Shown here piece after piece: positions 23,464 to 32,576 of a stretch of 35,354 nucleotides of DNA. Source of the DNA: an uncultured bacterium (lineage in GTDB: Bacteria > Pseudomonadota > Gammaproteobacteria > Burkholderiales > Burkholderiaceae_E); assembly GCA_903866395.1 (NCBI GenBank), contig CAIPNM010000218.1:1-35354 (forward strand). Reading direction: 5' to 3'. Under the pieces are notes generated by a model. The model had not been told where the DNA came from. It worked only from the letters and a program-made list of their open reading frames with translations, and did not search any database. Both the position numbers and the translations under genes were made by a program. Within the stretch, counting starts at the first letter, position 1, and every line of letters starts with the position of its first letter.

Positions 23464-25200
23464 ATGAATCATGTCGCAATGAAAAATAGTCGCCGTGAAT
23501 TTCTGATCAAGGTCGCCTCGGTCACCGCGACCGTGGCTGCCGGAGGTAGCCTGTCGGGTTGTGCGTCGGACAGCGGATGGGTGCCGCAGTTCGAATACGG
23601 CGTGGCAAGCGGTGATCCGCTTGCGACCGCGGTCATTCTCTGGACCCACGCGCGGCCTTCTGACCTATCGCTTGTGCCCGTCCCACTCACCTGGGAAGTG
23701 GCAACCGACGCGGGCTTCCAGTCGATTGTCGCCTCGGGCAAGGTCATCGCCGAGCCTGAAACCGGTTACACCGCCAAGGTGGACGCAACCGGGTTGCGCG
23801 CTGGCACCGAATACTGGTATCGCTTCCGACAAGACACTTTCCGTTCGCCTGTCGGGCGGACGCGAACGCTGCCTGAGGCTGGGGTGGCCCAGATAAAGCT
23901 TGCCGTGTTCTCATGCTCCAATTTTCCAGCCGGTCGCTTTCACGCTTATTCGGATGCCGCCGCGCGCGGGGCGCAAGTTGCGCTTCATCTTGGCGATTAC
24001 ATTTACGAGTATGCGTCCAACGGTTATGCCTCGGCGCAGGCCGCGGCACTCGGTCGGCAGTCAGATCCCGTCAATGAACTGCTGACGCTCGAGGACTACC
24101 GCAAGCGTCACGCGCAGTACAAGTCGGATCCCGATGCGAAGGTCATGCACGCGGCGATGCCGATGATTGCGGTCTGGGATGATCACGAGACTGCCAATGA
24201 TGCGTGGCGCGATGGCGCCGAGAACCACGATCCAGCCCGCGAGGGCACCTGGCAGGCCCGCAGGGCGGCTGCGCTCCAGGCTTACCATGAGTGGATGCCG
24301 ATCCGCACAGGGTCCTCAAAGGAGGTCATCTATCGCAGCTTCGATTTCGGTGACCTCGCTTCGCTCCATATGCTGGACACGCGTCTGATCGGTCGCGACA
24401 AACAAGTTGGGTTTACCGAACTGCTCAATCCAGCCACGCAAGTCGCCGCGCAACAGACCCTGGCGTCGGCTACCCGCCAGATGCTGGGTGGTACGCAGTC
24501 CACCTGGCTTCAGGGGCGGCTCGCAGCCTCACCTGGGAAATGGCAGATCCTCGGGCAGCAGGTGCTGATGGCTCGGATGGAATTTCCGGTGAGTGTGCTT
24601 CAGGCGCTCAACCCGACCGACACCTCTGCGGCGGCGCAGGCTGCAGGGCAGGCCGCGATCAGTGCTTATCTGAATGCGAAAGCCAAGCGGGCAGCCAATC
24701 AACCGCTCACGCAGCAGGAAACCGACCTGCTCGACACCACCAAGAACCCAAAGCTCGGCTACAACCTTGATGCATGGGATGGCTACCCGGTCGCGCGCGA
24801 AATCTTGCTGAATACCGCCGTGCAGGCCTTTGCAGGGCGGGACCGCAAGCTGGTGAGCCTTGCTGGCGACACGCACAACGCTTGGCACGCTCAGGTGACC
24901 GCTGCAGGGTTTCTTGCCGCACAGGGCGGGCTTGCAGCCAACACCGTGGTCGGGGTTGAACTGGCGACGCCGGGTGTGAGTTCGCCAGGGCTCGAGTCCT
25001 ACCTCACGATTCCACCTGCGCAAATCGCCCAGATCTTCCGCGGCGTTGTTGATGATCTTCGCTGGATGGACGCCTCGCAACGCGGCTATCTGCTGCTTAC
25101 CGTCACCAAGGCAGAGTTACAGGCTGATTGGGTATTCGTGAGCGACATCACCAAGACGACGTTCACTGCGTCGATCGGCAATAGCGCGAAAATTGTGTGA
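23464..25200 (+). CDS. phoD: PhoD-family alkaline phosphatase, predicted Tat-exported lipoprotein
   Basis: The 578-residue protein has a twin-arginine signal (SRREFLIK, residues 9-16), a hydrophobic core and a lipobox LSGC near residue 33, so a Tat-exported lipoprotein is predicted. PhoD motifs follow: YGVASGDPLATAVILWT, the Ig-like N-domain, LHLGDYIYEYA, AVWDDHETAND, MLDTRLIG and SLAGDTHNAWH. PhoD hydrolyses phosphomonoesters and diesters outside the cytoplasm with Fe and Ca cofactors. It follows the phn operon by 79 bp and may have its own promoter. A second phoD gene is convergent, 38 bp away. Start at ATG 23464 or 23479. Confidence 0.9.
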   Translation: MNHVAMKNSRREFLIKVASVTATVAAGGSLSGCASDSGWVPQFEYGVASGDPLATAVILWTHARPSDLSLVPVPLTWEVATDAGFQSIVASGKVIAEPETGYTAKVDATGLRAGTEYWYRFRQDTFRSPVGRTRTLPEAGVAQIKLAVFSCSNFPAGRFHAYSDAAARGAQVALHLGDYIYEYASNGYASAQAAALGRQSDPVNELLTLEDYRKRHAQYKSDPDAKVMHAAMPMIAVWDDHETANDAWRDGAENHDPAREGTWQARRAAALQAYHEWMPIRTGSSKEVIYRSFDFGDLASLHMLDTRLIGRDKQVGFTELLNPATQVAAQQTLASATRQMLGGTQSTWLQGRLAASPGKWQILGQQVLMARMEFPVSVLQALNPTDTSAAAQAAGQAAISAYLNAKAKRAANQPLTQQETDLLDTTKNPKLGYNLDAWDGYPVAREILLNTAVQAFAGRDRKLVSLAGDTHNAWHAQVTAAGFLAAQGGLAANTVVGVELATPGVSSPGLESYLTIPPAQIAQIFRGVVDDLRWMDASQRGYLLLTVTKAELQADWVFVSDITKTTFTASIGNSAKIV

Positions 25201-25238
25201 AGGTTTCCGGCTCACCTGCCTCAGGCTCGCGGCCGGGG

Positions 25239-26762
25239 TCAGGCGGGCTGCACACCCGGCCTCTCGGCATCGACGACAAACCTGGCGCTGGTCTGGCATG
25301 CGCTCTTCGGGTCGATCGGGTCATCCACCGTGACCAGGTCGGCGCGGGTCAGGGTGCTGTTGATCGCGATCTCGATGTACCCCCTGCGGTCCGACCGCGC
25401 ATAGCGGATATGAGGGTTGGCCGCGCGACTCGCGTCCACCCTTGACTGTGGCGGTCCGAGACTGCTGATCGATGTGCAGCAGAACTCGCTAGCCACGACC
25501 GGTGTCGCGGGGTCTTCGAAATCAAGCCGCAGGTCGGCAGCCACATGGGTATGAATATCGCCCCCCAGGACCAGAGGGCCGGGACGTCCTGTAAGTGACT
25601 CGAGCAGACGCCTGCGCGCGGCGGGATAGCCGTCCCAGCCGTCGGTCCAGTGGCGCTCGGAACCCGGGGGGCCAGAGGCCGCTTTCGCCATCAGGGTGCT
25701 CTGAGCAATCAGGTTCCAGCGATGATGTGAGGCCAGCCCTGCTGCCAGCCAGCGTTCCTGTCGCTCGCCGAGTAGCGATCGGTTTGGGTTTGACAGTGCC
25801 GGGCAATCGGCAAGCGTGACCGAATTCGATCCCGCGCGCCCCGGGCGAGGACAAGCCTGGATATCGCGATACTGCCGGGTGTCGAGCAGATGAATCCGCG
25901 CGAGGCGTCCCCAATCAAACCGATCATAGATTCGAAGCACGCCATCGCGCGGGCGCCAGGCCTTTGGAACTGGCATGTGCTCCCACCAGGCCTGGTACGC
26001 ATCCGCGCGGTAGCGCGCGAAGTCCGGTTGCAAGCTCTGCCCCGTGATGCCCGCGTAGTCGTTGTCCACCTCATGGTCGTCCCAGATGACGAGCCAGGGA
26101 TGCGCGGCGTGGGCGGCCTGAAGGGCCGGATCGCTGCGATGCACGGCGTAGCGTGCGCGGAAGTCATCGAGGGTCGCGACGCTTGGCCCAACCTCCCGGA
26201 CCGCGCCGGCGCGGGTGGCGTATTCGTAGATGTAGTCGCCCAGGAACACCACCAGATCGAGTGGCCGTTCAGCCACGCTCGCCCAAGCCGCGTAGTGCCC
26301 GGTGTCAAAGCGCTGGCAGCTTGCGATCGCCAGACGCAGCGGCGCCAAGTCCCCCGCGGCTGGCGCGGTACGGGTCCGCCCGGTCGGGCTGAGTATGCCC
26401 AGGGCGTCGAACCGATACCAGTAAGGCCGCCCGGACTCCAGACCGGATGGTTCGGCATGAACACAGAACCCGTCGCGAGCGATAGCGATTTCGGTTCCGT
26501 TTGCCACCACCGTTCGAAACGCCTCATCGGCCGCGACTTCCCAGCGCACGCGTACGGGGCCAAGGGATGGTTCGACCATCAGTCGAGTCCAGAGCACAAT
26601 GCCGTTCGGGCGAGGCTGGCCGGAGGCAACACCCAGCGCAAAGAGATTAGACGAGTCCGCGCGTGCTGCGGCAGTGGGCATCGCAAAGGCCAGGGCGCCA
26701 GCGCTTCCAAGCAGGAGGTCGCGGCGGGCGGGCGAGAGAAGAGAAGTTGAGCGGGCGTCCAT
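25239..26762 (-). CDS. phoD: PhoD-family alkaline phosphatase, second copy
   Basis: The 507-residue enzyme has a Tat signal (ARRDLLLG, about residues 12-19, with an AlaArgAla-type cleavage site near 36). Its PhoD blocks are FALGVASGQPRPNGIVLWTR, VFLGDYIYEYA, VIWDDHEVDNDYAG, LLDTRQYRD and VLGGDIHTHVAAD. It is predicted to act in the periplasm or outside on phosphate esters. It differs clearly from the neighbouring PhoD in length, signal type and spacing of motifs, so the two are unlikely to be recent duplicates. ATG 26762 is chosen because the longer frame from 26876 adds 38 residues ahead of the signal and would swallow the candidate Pho box at 26801-26818. Confidence 0.9.
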   Translation of the reverse strand: MDARSTSLLSPARRDLLLGSAGALAFAMPTAAARADSSNLFALGVASGQPRPNGIVLWTRLMVEPSLGPVRVRWEVAADEAFRTVVANGTEIAIARDGFCVHAEPSGLESGRPYWYRFDALGILSPTGRTRTAPAAGDLAPLRLAIASCQRFDTGHYAAWASVAERPLDLVVFLGDYIYEYATRAGAVREVGPSVATLDDFRARYAVHRSDPALQAAHAAHPWLVIWDDHEVDNDYAGITGQSLQPDFARYRADAYQAWWEHMPVPKAWRPRDGVLRIYDRFDWGRLARIHLLDTRQYRDIQACPRPGRAGSNSVTLADCPALSNPNRSLLGERQERWLAAGLASHHRWNLIAQSTLMAKAASGPPGSERHWTDGWDGYPAARRRLLESLTGRPGPLVLGGDIHTHVAADLRLDFEDPATPVVASEFCCTSISSLGPPQSRVDASRAANPHIRYARSDRRGYIEIAINSTLTRADLVTVDDPIDPKSACQTSARFVVDAERPGVQPA

Positions 26763-26800
26763 CGATACTCCAGCAAAGAGCGTGATTGGCGCATAGCGTG

Positions 26801-26818
26801 ATGACATGGGCGTGACGG
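26801..26818 (-). promoter_or_regulatory. Candidate Pho box for the second phoD
   Basis: On the minus strand, CCGTCAC and ATGTCAT are separated by GCCC, at the 11-bp period. The site lies 38 bp upstream of the ATG at 26762 and is one of the clearer matches. Confidence 0.55.
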
Positions 26819-26916
26819 AGGACAGGCGAGAAAGGTAGCGGGCGAGGAGCGCCGCAGGCGATGATCGCGTCGGCATGCGGTTGCCTTGTTGAGCACCCTG
26901 AGTCCTTCGGGTGTTC

Positions 26917-26945
26917 CCGTCATGAGCCCGTCACGCGGGCGTCAC
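26917..26945 (+). promoter_or_regulatory. Candidate triple Pho box upstream of the TRAP operon
   Basis: Three units at exact 11-bp steps, CCGTCAT (26917), CCGTCAC (26928) and GCGTCAC (26939), all share CGTCA. The array ends 42 bp before the tatT-like ATG at 26988. It is the most regular such array in the window. Confidence 0.6.
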
Positions 26946-26987
26946 AATTGGCGGGCAATTTGCGCAGATCGAGGCAACACATCCGCC

Positions 26988-27935
26988 ATGCCCTTTCAGA
27001 CTCTCGCCCCCGGTCGGCCTGGTCGCGCTCAAGTCGAGTGCGGTTCGCTCATCCGTTTGACGCTTATCCTGCTGTTCGTGACCGTTGTCGCGGCGCAGAT
27101 CGCCGGCTGTTCGATTAACCGCATGCTTGCGCGCGCGGTGGCTGATCAGCTCACCGCGCAGGCTGAAGATCAAGATGACGATCTGGAGCTGGTGCGGGAC
27201 GCCGCGCCATTTTTTCTGAAATTCGGCGAGTCAGTGCTTGCTCGAACGCCCGATCACGAGGGGCTGGCTGAAGTGATCGCGGCCGGGTTCGTTCGTTACG
27301 CGTGGGCATTTGTTGCCTTTGAAGCGGATCGGATCGAATCGCGGGATTCGGCCGCTGCCACCCGCCTGCGACAGCGAGCCGTTCGCTTATACGCGCGGGC
27401 AGAGCGCCATGCCATGCGCGCGCTCGAGCAACATTACCCCGGCCTTGAAAGGTGGCTTGCCAATCCTTTGCCTGGCGGTGATCCCATGGTGCTCGATCCG
27501 CGGCATGCGGGTGTCGCCTATTGGGCTGCAGCCGCTTGGGGGGCCCGGATCGCACTCTCGAAAAGTAATGCAGAAGCTATCGCGCAACTCCCGGCTGCAG
27601 TTCGCCTCACCAGCCTGCTCACCGCCTGCTGTGTGACCTGGGGTGACGGCGCGGCGGCTTCGCTCGCGGGTACGTTTGAAGCGGGTCGACCTGGCGGGCG
27701 TTTGAGCGACGCGCAACGCTGGTTTGACGAAGCGGCGCGGCTATCGGGCGGTCGCATGGCAGCGGTTCCGCTTGCGCGCGCCGAAGCGCTGCCGCTTGCG
27801 GCTGGCGATCGCGATGAGTTTACCCGGCTCGTGCGCGAGGCCATCACGATCGCAACCCAAAACCCAGGAGCGGATAACCGCATCATGCTCGAGCGGGCGC
27901 GCTGGCTGCTCGATACGATCGACGACCGCTTCTGA
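26988..27935 (+). CDS. TRAP transporter TatT-type lipoprotein
   Basis: The roughly 315-residue protein has a signal segment (LIRLTLILLFVTVVAAQ) ending in a lipobox-like IAGC near residue 41. The rest is all-helical, with pattern elements of the TatT (T-component) family, such as FLKFGESVLARTPDHEGLAE, AWAFVAFEADRI and RAERHAMRALEQHYPG. TatT proteins form TPR-like assemblies that dock with a TRAP binding protein in the periplasm. ATG 26988 is chosen over the far-upstream GTG or ATG of the frame because it leaves the Pho-like array intact. dctP and dctQM genes follow within 26 and 13 bp, making a three-gene operon. Ligand unknown. Confidence 0.82.
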   Translation: MPFQTLAPGRPGRAQVECGSLIRLTLILLFVTVVAAQIAGCSINRMLARAVADQLTAQAEDQDDDLELVRDAAPFFLKFGESVLARTPDHEGLAEVIAAGFVRYAWAFVAFEADRIESRDSAAATRLRQRAVRLYARAERHAMRALEQHYPGLERWLANPLPGGDPMVLDPRHAGVAYWAAAAWGARIALSKSNAEAIAQLPAAVRLTSLLTACCVTWGDGAAASLAGTFEAGRPGGRLSDAQRWFDEAARLSGGRMAAVPLARAEALPLAAGDRDEFTRLVREAITIATQNPGADNRIMLERARWLLDTIDDRF

Positions 27936-27961
27936 TTTTCCCGACCTGTAGAGATCAATCC

Positions 27962-28993
27962 ATGTCATCGTCCCGCCGCTACTTTAGCGTCAACGCCTGC
28001 GTGCTCGCTTTGAACACCTTGACCGTTGCGGGTACGACGAGTGCACAGCCCGCCGCGCAGCTGAGAATCGGCTCGGTGGTCCCGCGGAACTCGGTGTACC
28101 ACCAGGAACTGATGAAGCTTGGTGAGGCGTGGCGGGCCGCTCAGGGCGGTAACGCACGCTTTGCCGCGTTCACCGATGGGTCGCAGGGCGGTGAAGCTGA
28201 GATGGTCCGGCGAATGCGGATTGGCCAGCTGCAGGGCGCGCTGATGTCGGTCGTCGGTCTGCGTGAAATCGAACCCACCATCTCGGCGTTGCAAAATTTG
28301 CCACTGCTTTTTCGCAGCTGGGAGGAAATCGACTATGTCCGAGAGCGCCTGCGACCCTCGATCGAACGGCGATTCAGCGAGCGTGGCTTTGTGGTACTCG
28401 GCTGGGGCGACGCGGGCTGGATTCGGTTTTTCTCTCGCGAGCGAGCCGTGCATCCGGATGACTTCAAGCGGATGAGATTTTTCGCCTGGGGATCCGAGCC
28501 CGAGCAACAGTCCATCATGAAGAGCCTGGGCTATACACCGGTTCCCCTTGAGACGGGGGATGCGCTGGCGGCGATTCAAACTGGCATGATCAGCGTGGTG
28601 CCGTCGACGCCATATTTCGCGTTGGCCGCACAAATTTTTTCTGCCGCATCGCATATGCTCGAGATCAATTGGGCCCCGATGGTTGGCGCTCTGGTGGTGA
28701 CCCAAAAAGCTTGGGACTCGATGTCGGAGGCAGCTCGCGAATCGCTCCGCACTGCGGGCGAATCAGCGGGTATCGCCATGCGGACCCGCGCCCGAGCTGA
28801 GGTCGACGAGGCGGTCGAGGCTATGAAGAAGCGCGGACTCACCGTTAACCAGCCCGAAGACTTGCAACGCAAGGCGTGGGAGGACCTCGCCCAGGGCCTG
28901 TATCCCAGGCTCCGCGGCACGCTGGTGCCTGCTGACGCCTTCGATGAAGTGTTTTTGCACCTTAAGGCATACCGTTCAACCCGGGGCGGTTGA
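27962..28993 (+). CDS. dctP: TRAP transporter substrate-binding protein (DctP family)
   Basis: The 343-residue protein has a signal peptide (about residues 1-28, before QPAAQ) and DctP features: LRIGSVVPRNSVYHQELMKL, GGEAEMVRRMRIGQLQGALM, LPLLFRSWEEIDYVRERL, a KRMRFFAWG segment where carboxylate-binding members have their key Arg, and LETGDALAAIQTGMISVV. It delivers a solute to the DctQM permease using an ion gradient. Most TRAP ligands are carboxylates, but the location between phosphatase and phosphite genes, and the Pho-like array upstream, leave open a phosphorus-containing organic acid. The ligand cannot be read from sequence. Confidence 0.88.
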   Translation: MSSSRRYFSVNACVLALNTLTVAGTTSAQPAAQLRIGSVVPRNSVYHQELMKLGEAWRAAQGGNARFAAFTDGSQGGEAEMVRRMRIGQLQGALMSVVGLREIEPTISALQNLPLLFRSWEEIDYVRERLRPSIERRFSERGFVVLGWGDAGWIRFFSRERAVHPDDFKRMRFFAWGSEPEQQSIMKSLGYTPVPLETGDALAAIQTGMISVVPSTPYFALAAQIFSAASHMLEINWAPMVGALVVTQKAWDSMSEAARESLRTAGESAGIAMRTRARAEVDEAVEAMKKRGLTVNQPEDLQRKAWEDLAQGLYPRLRGTLVPADAFDEVFLHLKAYRSTRGG

Positions 28994-29006
28994 GCGGCCG
29001 GCTGCG

Positions 29007-30836
29007 TTGAGCACCCTCGCATCATCGGAATCGCGGACTGACCTGTTCGGCTGGTTGGCCGCGCTCGCGCTCGCGCTGATGGTGGCGATTCCGGTAGTGG
29101 AGATCGCTGCGCGGCCCCTGATGGGTCAGGGCATTGATAACGCCTCGGTGGTAGTCCAGCATCTCGGGCTATTGATGGCGATGGCCGGTGCGGTAGCGGC
29201 TGCGCGCCGAAACGAGTTGAGCACTGTGCTGCATCTGCCCGAGCGAACAGATCAGGGGCTGGGGCAGCCGGTCGATATGTTGTGGGTACTACGTGCGGTT
29301 GCGCTTAGCGGGTCGGCGTTCGCCGCCGCGGTGCTTGCGCGGGCGAGTTGGACCTTCGTCATGACCGAGATGGACGCAGGCACTCGGCTCGCCTATGGCA
29401 TTCCGGTCTGGGCGATCCAGTTTGCGCTACCCGCGGGATTTGCGCTGATTTCGGTCTTTCTGGGCAGGCGCCTGTCGCGACGGTCCGCGCACGGCTGGGC
29501 ACTTGCGTTGGCACTGCTCGGCGCCGGATGGTTGGGCGCGGAGGCCTTTGAGGGCACGAGCCCCATTGGAACTGTTGTAGCGGTAGCGATGATCGTTGCC
29601 ATGCTATTTGCAGGCGCGCCGATCTTTGCCTGTCTCGGTGCGCTCGCTGTGGTGCTGATGGCGGGGGAAGGGCTGCCGCTTGCGTCAGTTCCGCTTTCTC
29701 ACTATCAGATCACCGTCAATCCGTCGCTGCCCGCGCTACCGCTCTTTACGCTTGCAGGTATTGTGGTGGCGCGCACTGGTGCAGCCGCGCGGGTGGGGAG
29801 GCTCTTGCAGGCGCTATTTGGCGACGGACCGCGGGCGGTTGCGATCGCCGCGGCACTGCTCTGTTCAGGCTTCACTGCGCTCACGGGCGGAAGTGGCGTA
29901 ACGATTCTTGCGCTAGGAGGCCTCCTCTATCCGATGCTCACCCGTGCCGGCTATCCAGAGCGTCGGGCGATCGGTCTGCTGACCGGCGCGAGTGCCCTCG
30001 GCGTATTGATCGCACCATCGGTTCCGCTGGTGCTGTATGCCGTGATTGCCCGGGTGCCGATTCAAGAGATGTTCGTTGCTGGGCTTCTGCCGGCTGCGAT
30101 CATGATCGTCTGCCTGCTGGGCATTGGTGGCTATTTCAGGAAGATGCCACGGCTCGAGCCGGTGCTCGGCGGAGCCGATCTGCCGCTGCAGAGGCCTGAT
30201 CGTAAGGCCGATATCTATCTCGCGGCGAAGGCTGCGGTGTGGGAACTCTTGATTCCGGTCATTGCCGTCGGGTCGATCGCAGTCGGCATTGCCACACCCA
30301 CTGAAAGTGCTGCGCTCACTGCAGCATTTGTTGTGCTGTCACAAGGCCTCTTCCACAGGGAACTGTCTCTTGCGCGGCTGGGACAGTGCCTGGCCGACAG
30401 CGCACGACTGATCGGTGGGGTGATGCTGATCCTTGGCATGGCGCTCGCGCTTACCAACTGGCTGACCGATGTCGGCGCGCCGGCTGCTCTGGTTGACTGG
30501 GTTCGGGATCGGGTCGACAACCCTCACCTCTTCATGCTTGCGCTGCTTGCCACGCTGTTTGTGGCTGCCGCGCTACTTGAGATCTATGCCGCCATCGTGG
30601 TGCTGGTGCCGCTTCTTCTGCCGCTCGCACAGAGCTATGGCATTGACCCGGTGCACTTTGGCGTGGTGTTCATGGCGGCGATGGAGGTAGGGTTCATCTG
30701 CCCGCCTGCGGGGATGAATCTTTACTTTGCCTCGGCCATGTTCGGTAAGCCGCTCCTTTGGACCGCGCGGGCTGCGTTTCCGTCACTTCTGGCGATCATG
30801 CTCGGCACGCTGGTGGTCGCGTTCGTGCTTGGCTGA
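29007..30836 (+). CDS. TRAP transporter fused permease (DctQ-DctM)
   Basis: The roughly 609-residue membrane protein joins a DctQ-like small subunit (about residues 10-185, four helices, VVQHLGLLMAMAGAVAAARRNE) to a DctM-like large subunit (about 195-609). The DctM part shows LFAGAPIFACLGALAVVLM, FTALTGGSGVTILALGGLLYP, LTGASALGVLIAPSVPLVLYAV, AVGIATPTESAALTAAFVV and FICPPAGMNLYFAS. It performs ion-driven uptake of the DctP ligand. The frame opens at ATG 28944 inside dctP. TTG 29007, 13 bp after the dctP stop, gives a shorter cytoplasmic lead and is preferred, though neither has a good ribosome site. Its stop is 6 bp from the convergent ptxC stop. Confidence 0.85.
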   Translation: MSTLASSESRTDLFGWLAALALALMVAIPVVEIAARPLMGQGIDNASVVVQHLGLLMAMAGAVAAARRNELSTVLHLPERTDQGLGQPVDMLWVLRAVALSGSAFAAAVLARASWTFVMTEMDAGTRLAYGIPVWAIQFALPAGFALISVFLGRRLSRRSAHGWALALALLGAGWLGAEAFEGTSPIGTVVAVAMIVAMLFAGAPIFACLGALAVVLMAGEGLPLASVPLSHYQITVNPSLPALPLFTLAGIVVARTGAAARVGRLLQALFGDGPRAVAIAAALLCSGFTALTGGSGVTILALGGLLYPMLTRAGYPERRAIGLLTGASALGVLIAPSVPLVLYAVIARVPIQEMFVAGLLPAAIMIVCLLGIGGYFRKMPRLEPVLGGADLPLQRPDRKADIYLAAKAAVWELLIPVIAVGSIAVGIATPTESAALTAAFVVLSQGLFHRELSLARLGQCLADSARLIGGVMLILGMALALTNWLTDVGAPAALVDWVRDRVDNPHLFMLALLATLFVAAALLEIYAAIVVLVPLLLPLAQSYGIDPVHFGVVFMAAMEVGFICPPAGMNLYFASAMFGKPLLWTARAAFPSLLAIMLGTLVVAFVLG

Positions 30837-30842
30837 ACAGCG

Positions 30843-31673
30843 TTATTTCAGCGAACGCCTCAGCCATGCGCCTAATGAGTCAACCACCACCACGCAGGCG
30901 AGAATCGTGAGCAGAATGGCAAACACCTGGTCGTAGCGAATAAGGCGAAGTGCTGCCATCAGTTCAAAGCCGATGCCGCCAGCGCCCACGATGCCGAGCA
31001 CTGCCGAGGCGCGGAAGTGATACTCCCAGCGGTAGATCGTGACATCGACCAGCTGCGGCAGCACCTGCGGCAACACTGCATGGGTGATCATTTGAAACCT
31101 TGACGCGCCCGCAGCCTGTGCCGCTTCAAGAGGCCTTGGATCGACATGCTCAATTGCCTCGGCAAAAAACTTCGCCACCATGCCGGTTGAATGCATCGCG
31201 AGTGCCAGCACGCCCGGCAGCGCGCCAAAGCCAACGGCCGCGACAAAGATCACGCCGAAAATGATCTCTGGTATTGATCGTAGCGCGGACAGGAGCGTGC
31301 GCGTTAGGCGTAACAACAGTGGGTGCGGCGCGGTATTCGGTGCCGCCGCCAACGCGAGCGGAAGGGACAGTGCCACTGCGAGCGCAGTCCCGGCAATCGA
31401 CATGGCGAGCGTGTCAGAGAGCGGCTTCATCCAGAAGCGCCAACGGCCGAAATCCGGCGGCCACATTTCCGAGGCGAGTTGCAGGAGCGCCGGCGCTCCC
31501 TCGGCGAAACGCTCTGCGTCAAAGAACCCGGCAACCCAAAGGGAAGCAATACAGACTGCGACCACGATCACCATGGCCCTCGCGCGGGCCTGAGCCTGGG
31601 CGCGCGCCCGGCTCAGAATGGGGTCGAATCGCTCGGCTGTGCGCGTTGGCACGGACGGGGAATGGCTGGTCAT
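30843..31673 (-). CDS. ptxC: Phosphite/phosphonate ABC permease (PtxC/PhnE-like)
   Basis: The 276-residue PhnE-family permease has an N-terminal Arg/Ala-rich cytoplasmic lead and about six helices. Hallmarks are EMWPPDFGRWRFWMKPLSDT, RTLLSALRSIPEIIFGVIFV, MHSTGMVAKFFAEAIEHVDPRPLEA and ASAVLGIVGAGGIGFELMAAL. It overlaps the binding-protein stop by 4 bp (ATGA), so translation is coupled. The ptxC name follows from operon position next to a divergent ptxD; the sequence alone only says phosphonate/phosphite class. It is distinct from PhnE at 18514. Confidence 0.85.
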   Translation of the reverse strand: MTSHSPSVPTRTAERFDPILSRARAQAQARARAMVIVVAVCIASLWVAGFFDAERFAEGAPALLQLASEMWPPDFGRWRFWMKPLSDTLAMSIAGTALAVALSLPLALAAAPNTAPHPLLLRLTRTLLSALRSIPEIIFGVIFVAAVGFGALPGVLALAMHSTGMVAKFFAEAIEHVDPRPLEAAQAAGASRFQMITHAVLPQVLPQLVDVTIYRWEYHFRASAVLGIVGAGGIGFELMAALRLIRYDQVFAILLTILACVVVVDSLGAWLRRSLK

Positions 31674-32542
31674 TTCATCTTTGCCACATCAAGCTTAAGG
31701 ATCCTGGCGGTCTCCCGAAGAACGTCGTAGGCCTTGTCATCGGTCGACGCGAACCCCTCGACACGGAATGAGCGCAGAACCTCCTTGTCCTTCAGACCAA
31801 GAAACGCTTCGCGAATCGCCTGCTTGAGCTCGGGCGTGAGGTTGCCCTGCATGGTGATCGGATAGTTTGGAATCTCGTTGGTGAGATCGAGTGTAACGAT
31901 GCGTGCAGAATCAATGACCTTGCGCTCGACCAGCGTTCTGTAGATTGGCTCCGACAACGCGCCAGCAGGAACCTGGCCAGCCTGAACAGCACGGGCTACG
32001 GCGTCATGCGTTCCCAGATGAACCACCTTGTAGTCCCGATCCCCTTCCAGATTGGCCTTTGCGAGCAGGTGGGCACGAGGGGCCAGGTGGCTGGAAGTCG
32101 AGGCCTGATCTCCAAACCCGAATGGTTTGCCTCGAACGTCGGCAAGAGACTTCACTGCACCGCCCGCATTGGCGATCAGGATCGACTTGTAGCTCGGCAG
32201 GCCGCGCTCGACGCCGACCGCAAACGGCTCGATTTCCGGTGCACGCGATTTGGCGAGTACGTAGGAAAAGGGACCAAAATAGCCAATCTCGATCCGGCCA
32301 AATCGCATCGCCTCGATCATCGATGAGTAGTCGGTCGTCACTACGATTTCGATTTCGCGCTTGAGCGCTCGCTCGAGATGCATCTTCAGAGGCTGCGCGT
32401 TCTGGATGAGTGTTGCCGCGTTCTCGTCAGGTAGCAGTGCAACGCGCAATTTCGAGGGGTTTCGGGTTTGCGCAAATCCCGCAAACGGGGCAAGACCGGC
32501 GACAGCGGTCATGCTTAATGCGAACGCACGGCGATTGATCAT
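31670..32542 (-). CDS. ptxB: Phosphite-type periplasmic binding protein (PtxB-like)
   Basis: The 290-residue PhnD-superfamily protein has a signal peptide (residues 1-25, ending FAGFAQ) and the compact form of the PtxB/HtxB branch: LRVALLPDENAATLIQNAQPL, VVTTDYSSMIEAMRFGRIEIGYFGPFSY, and FGFGDQASTSSHLAP. ATG 32542 has GGGAG about 6 bp upstream. It lies in an operon ptxA-ptxB-ptxC divergent from ptxD, the best evidence that phosphite is the ligand. Binding to hypophosphite, methylphosphonate or AEP is possible in this superfamily. Confidence 0.85.
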   Translation of the reverse strand: MINRRAFALSMTAVAGLAPFAGFAQTRNPSKLRVALLPDENAATLIQNAQPLKMHLERALKREIEIVVTTDYSSMIEAMRFGRIEIGYFGPFSYVLAKSRAPEIEPFAVGVERGLPSYKSILIANAGGAVKSLADVRGKPFGFGDQASTSSHLAPRAHLLAKANLEGDRDYKVVHLGTHDAVARAVQAGQVPAGALSEPIYRTLVERKVIDSARIVTLDLTNEIPNYPITMQGNLTPELKQAIREAFLGLKDKEVLRSFRVEGFASTDDKAYDVLRETARILKLDVAKMK

Positions 32543-32576
32543 GAGATCTCCCGAATATCGGAGTGTGTGGTGGGTC

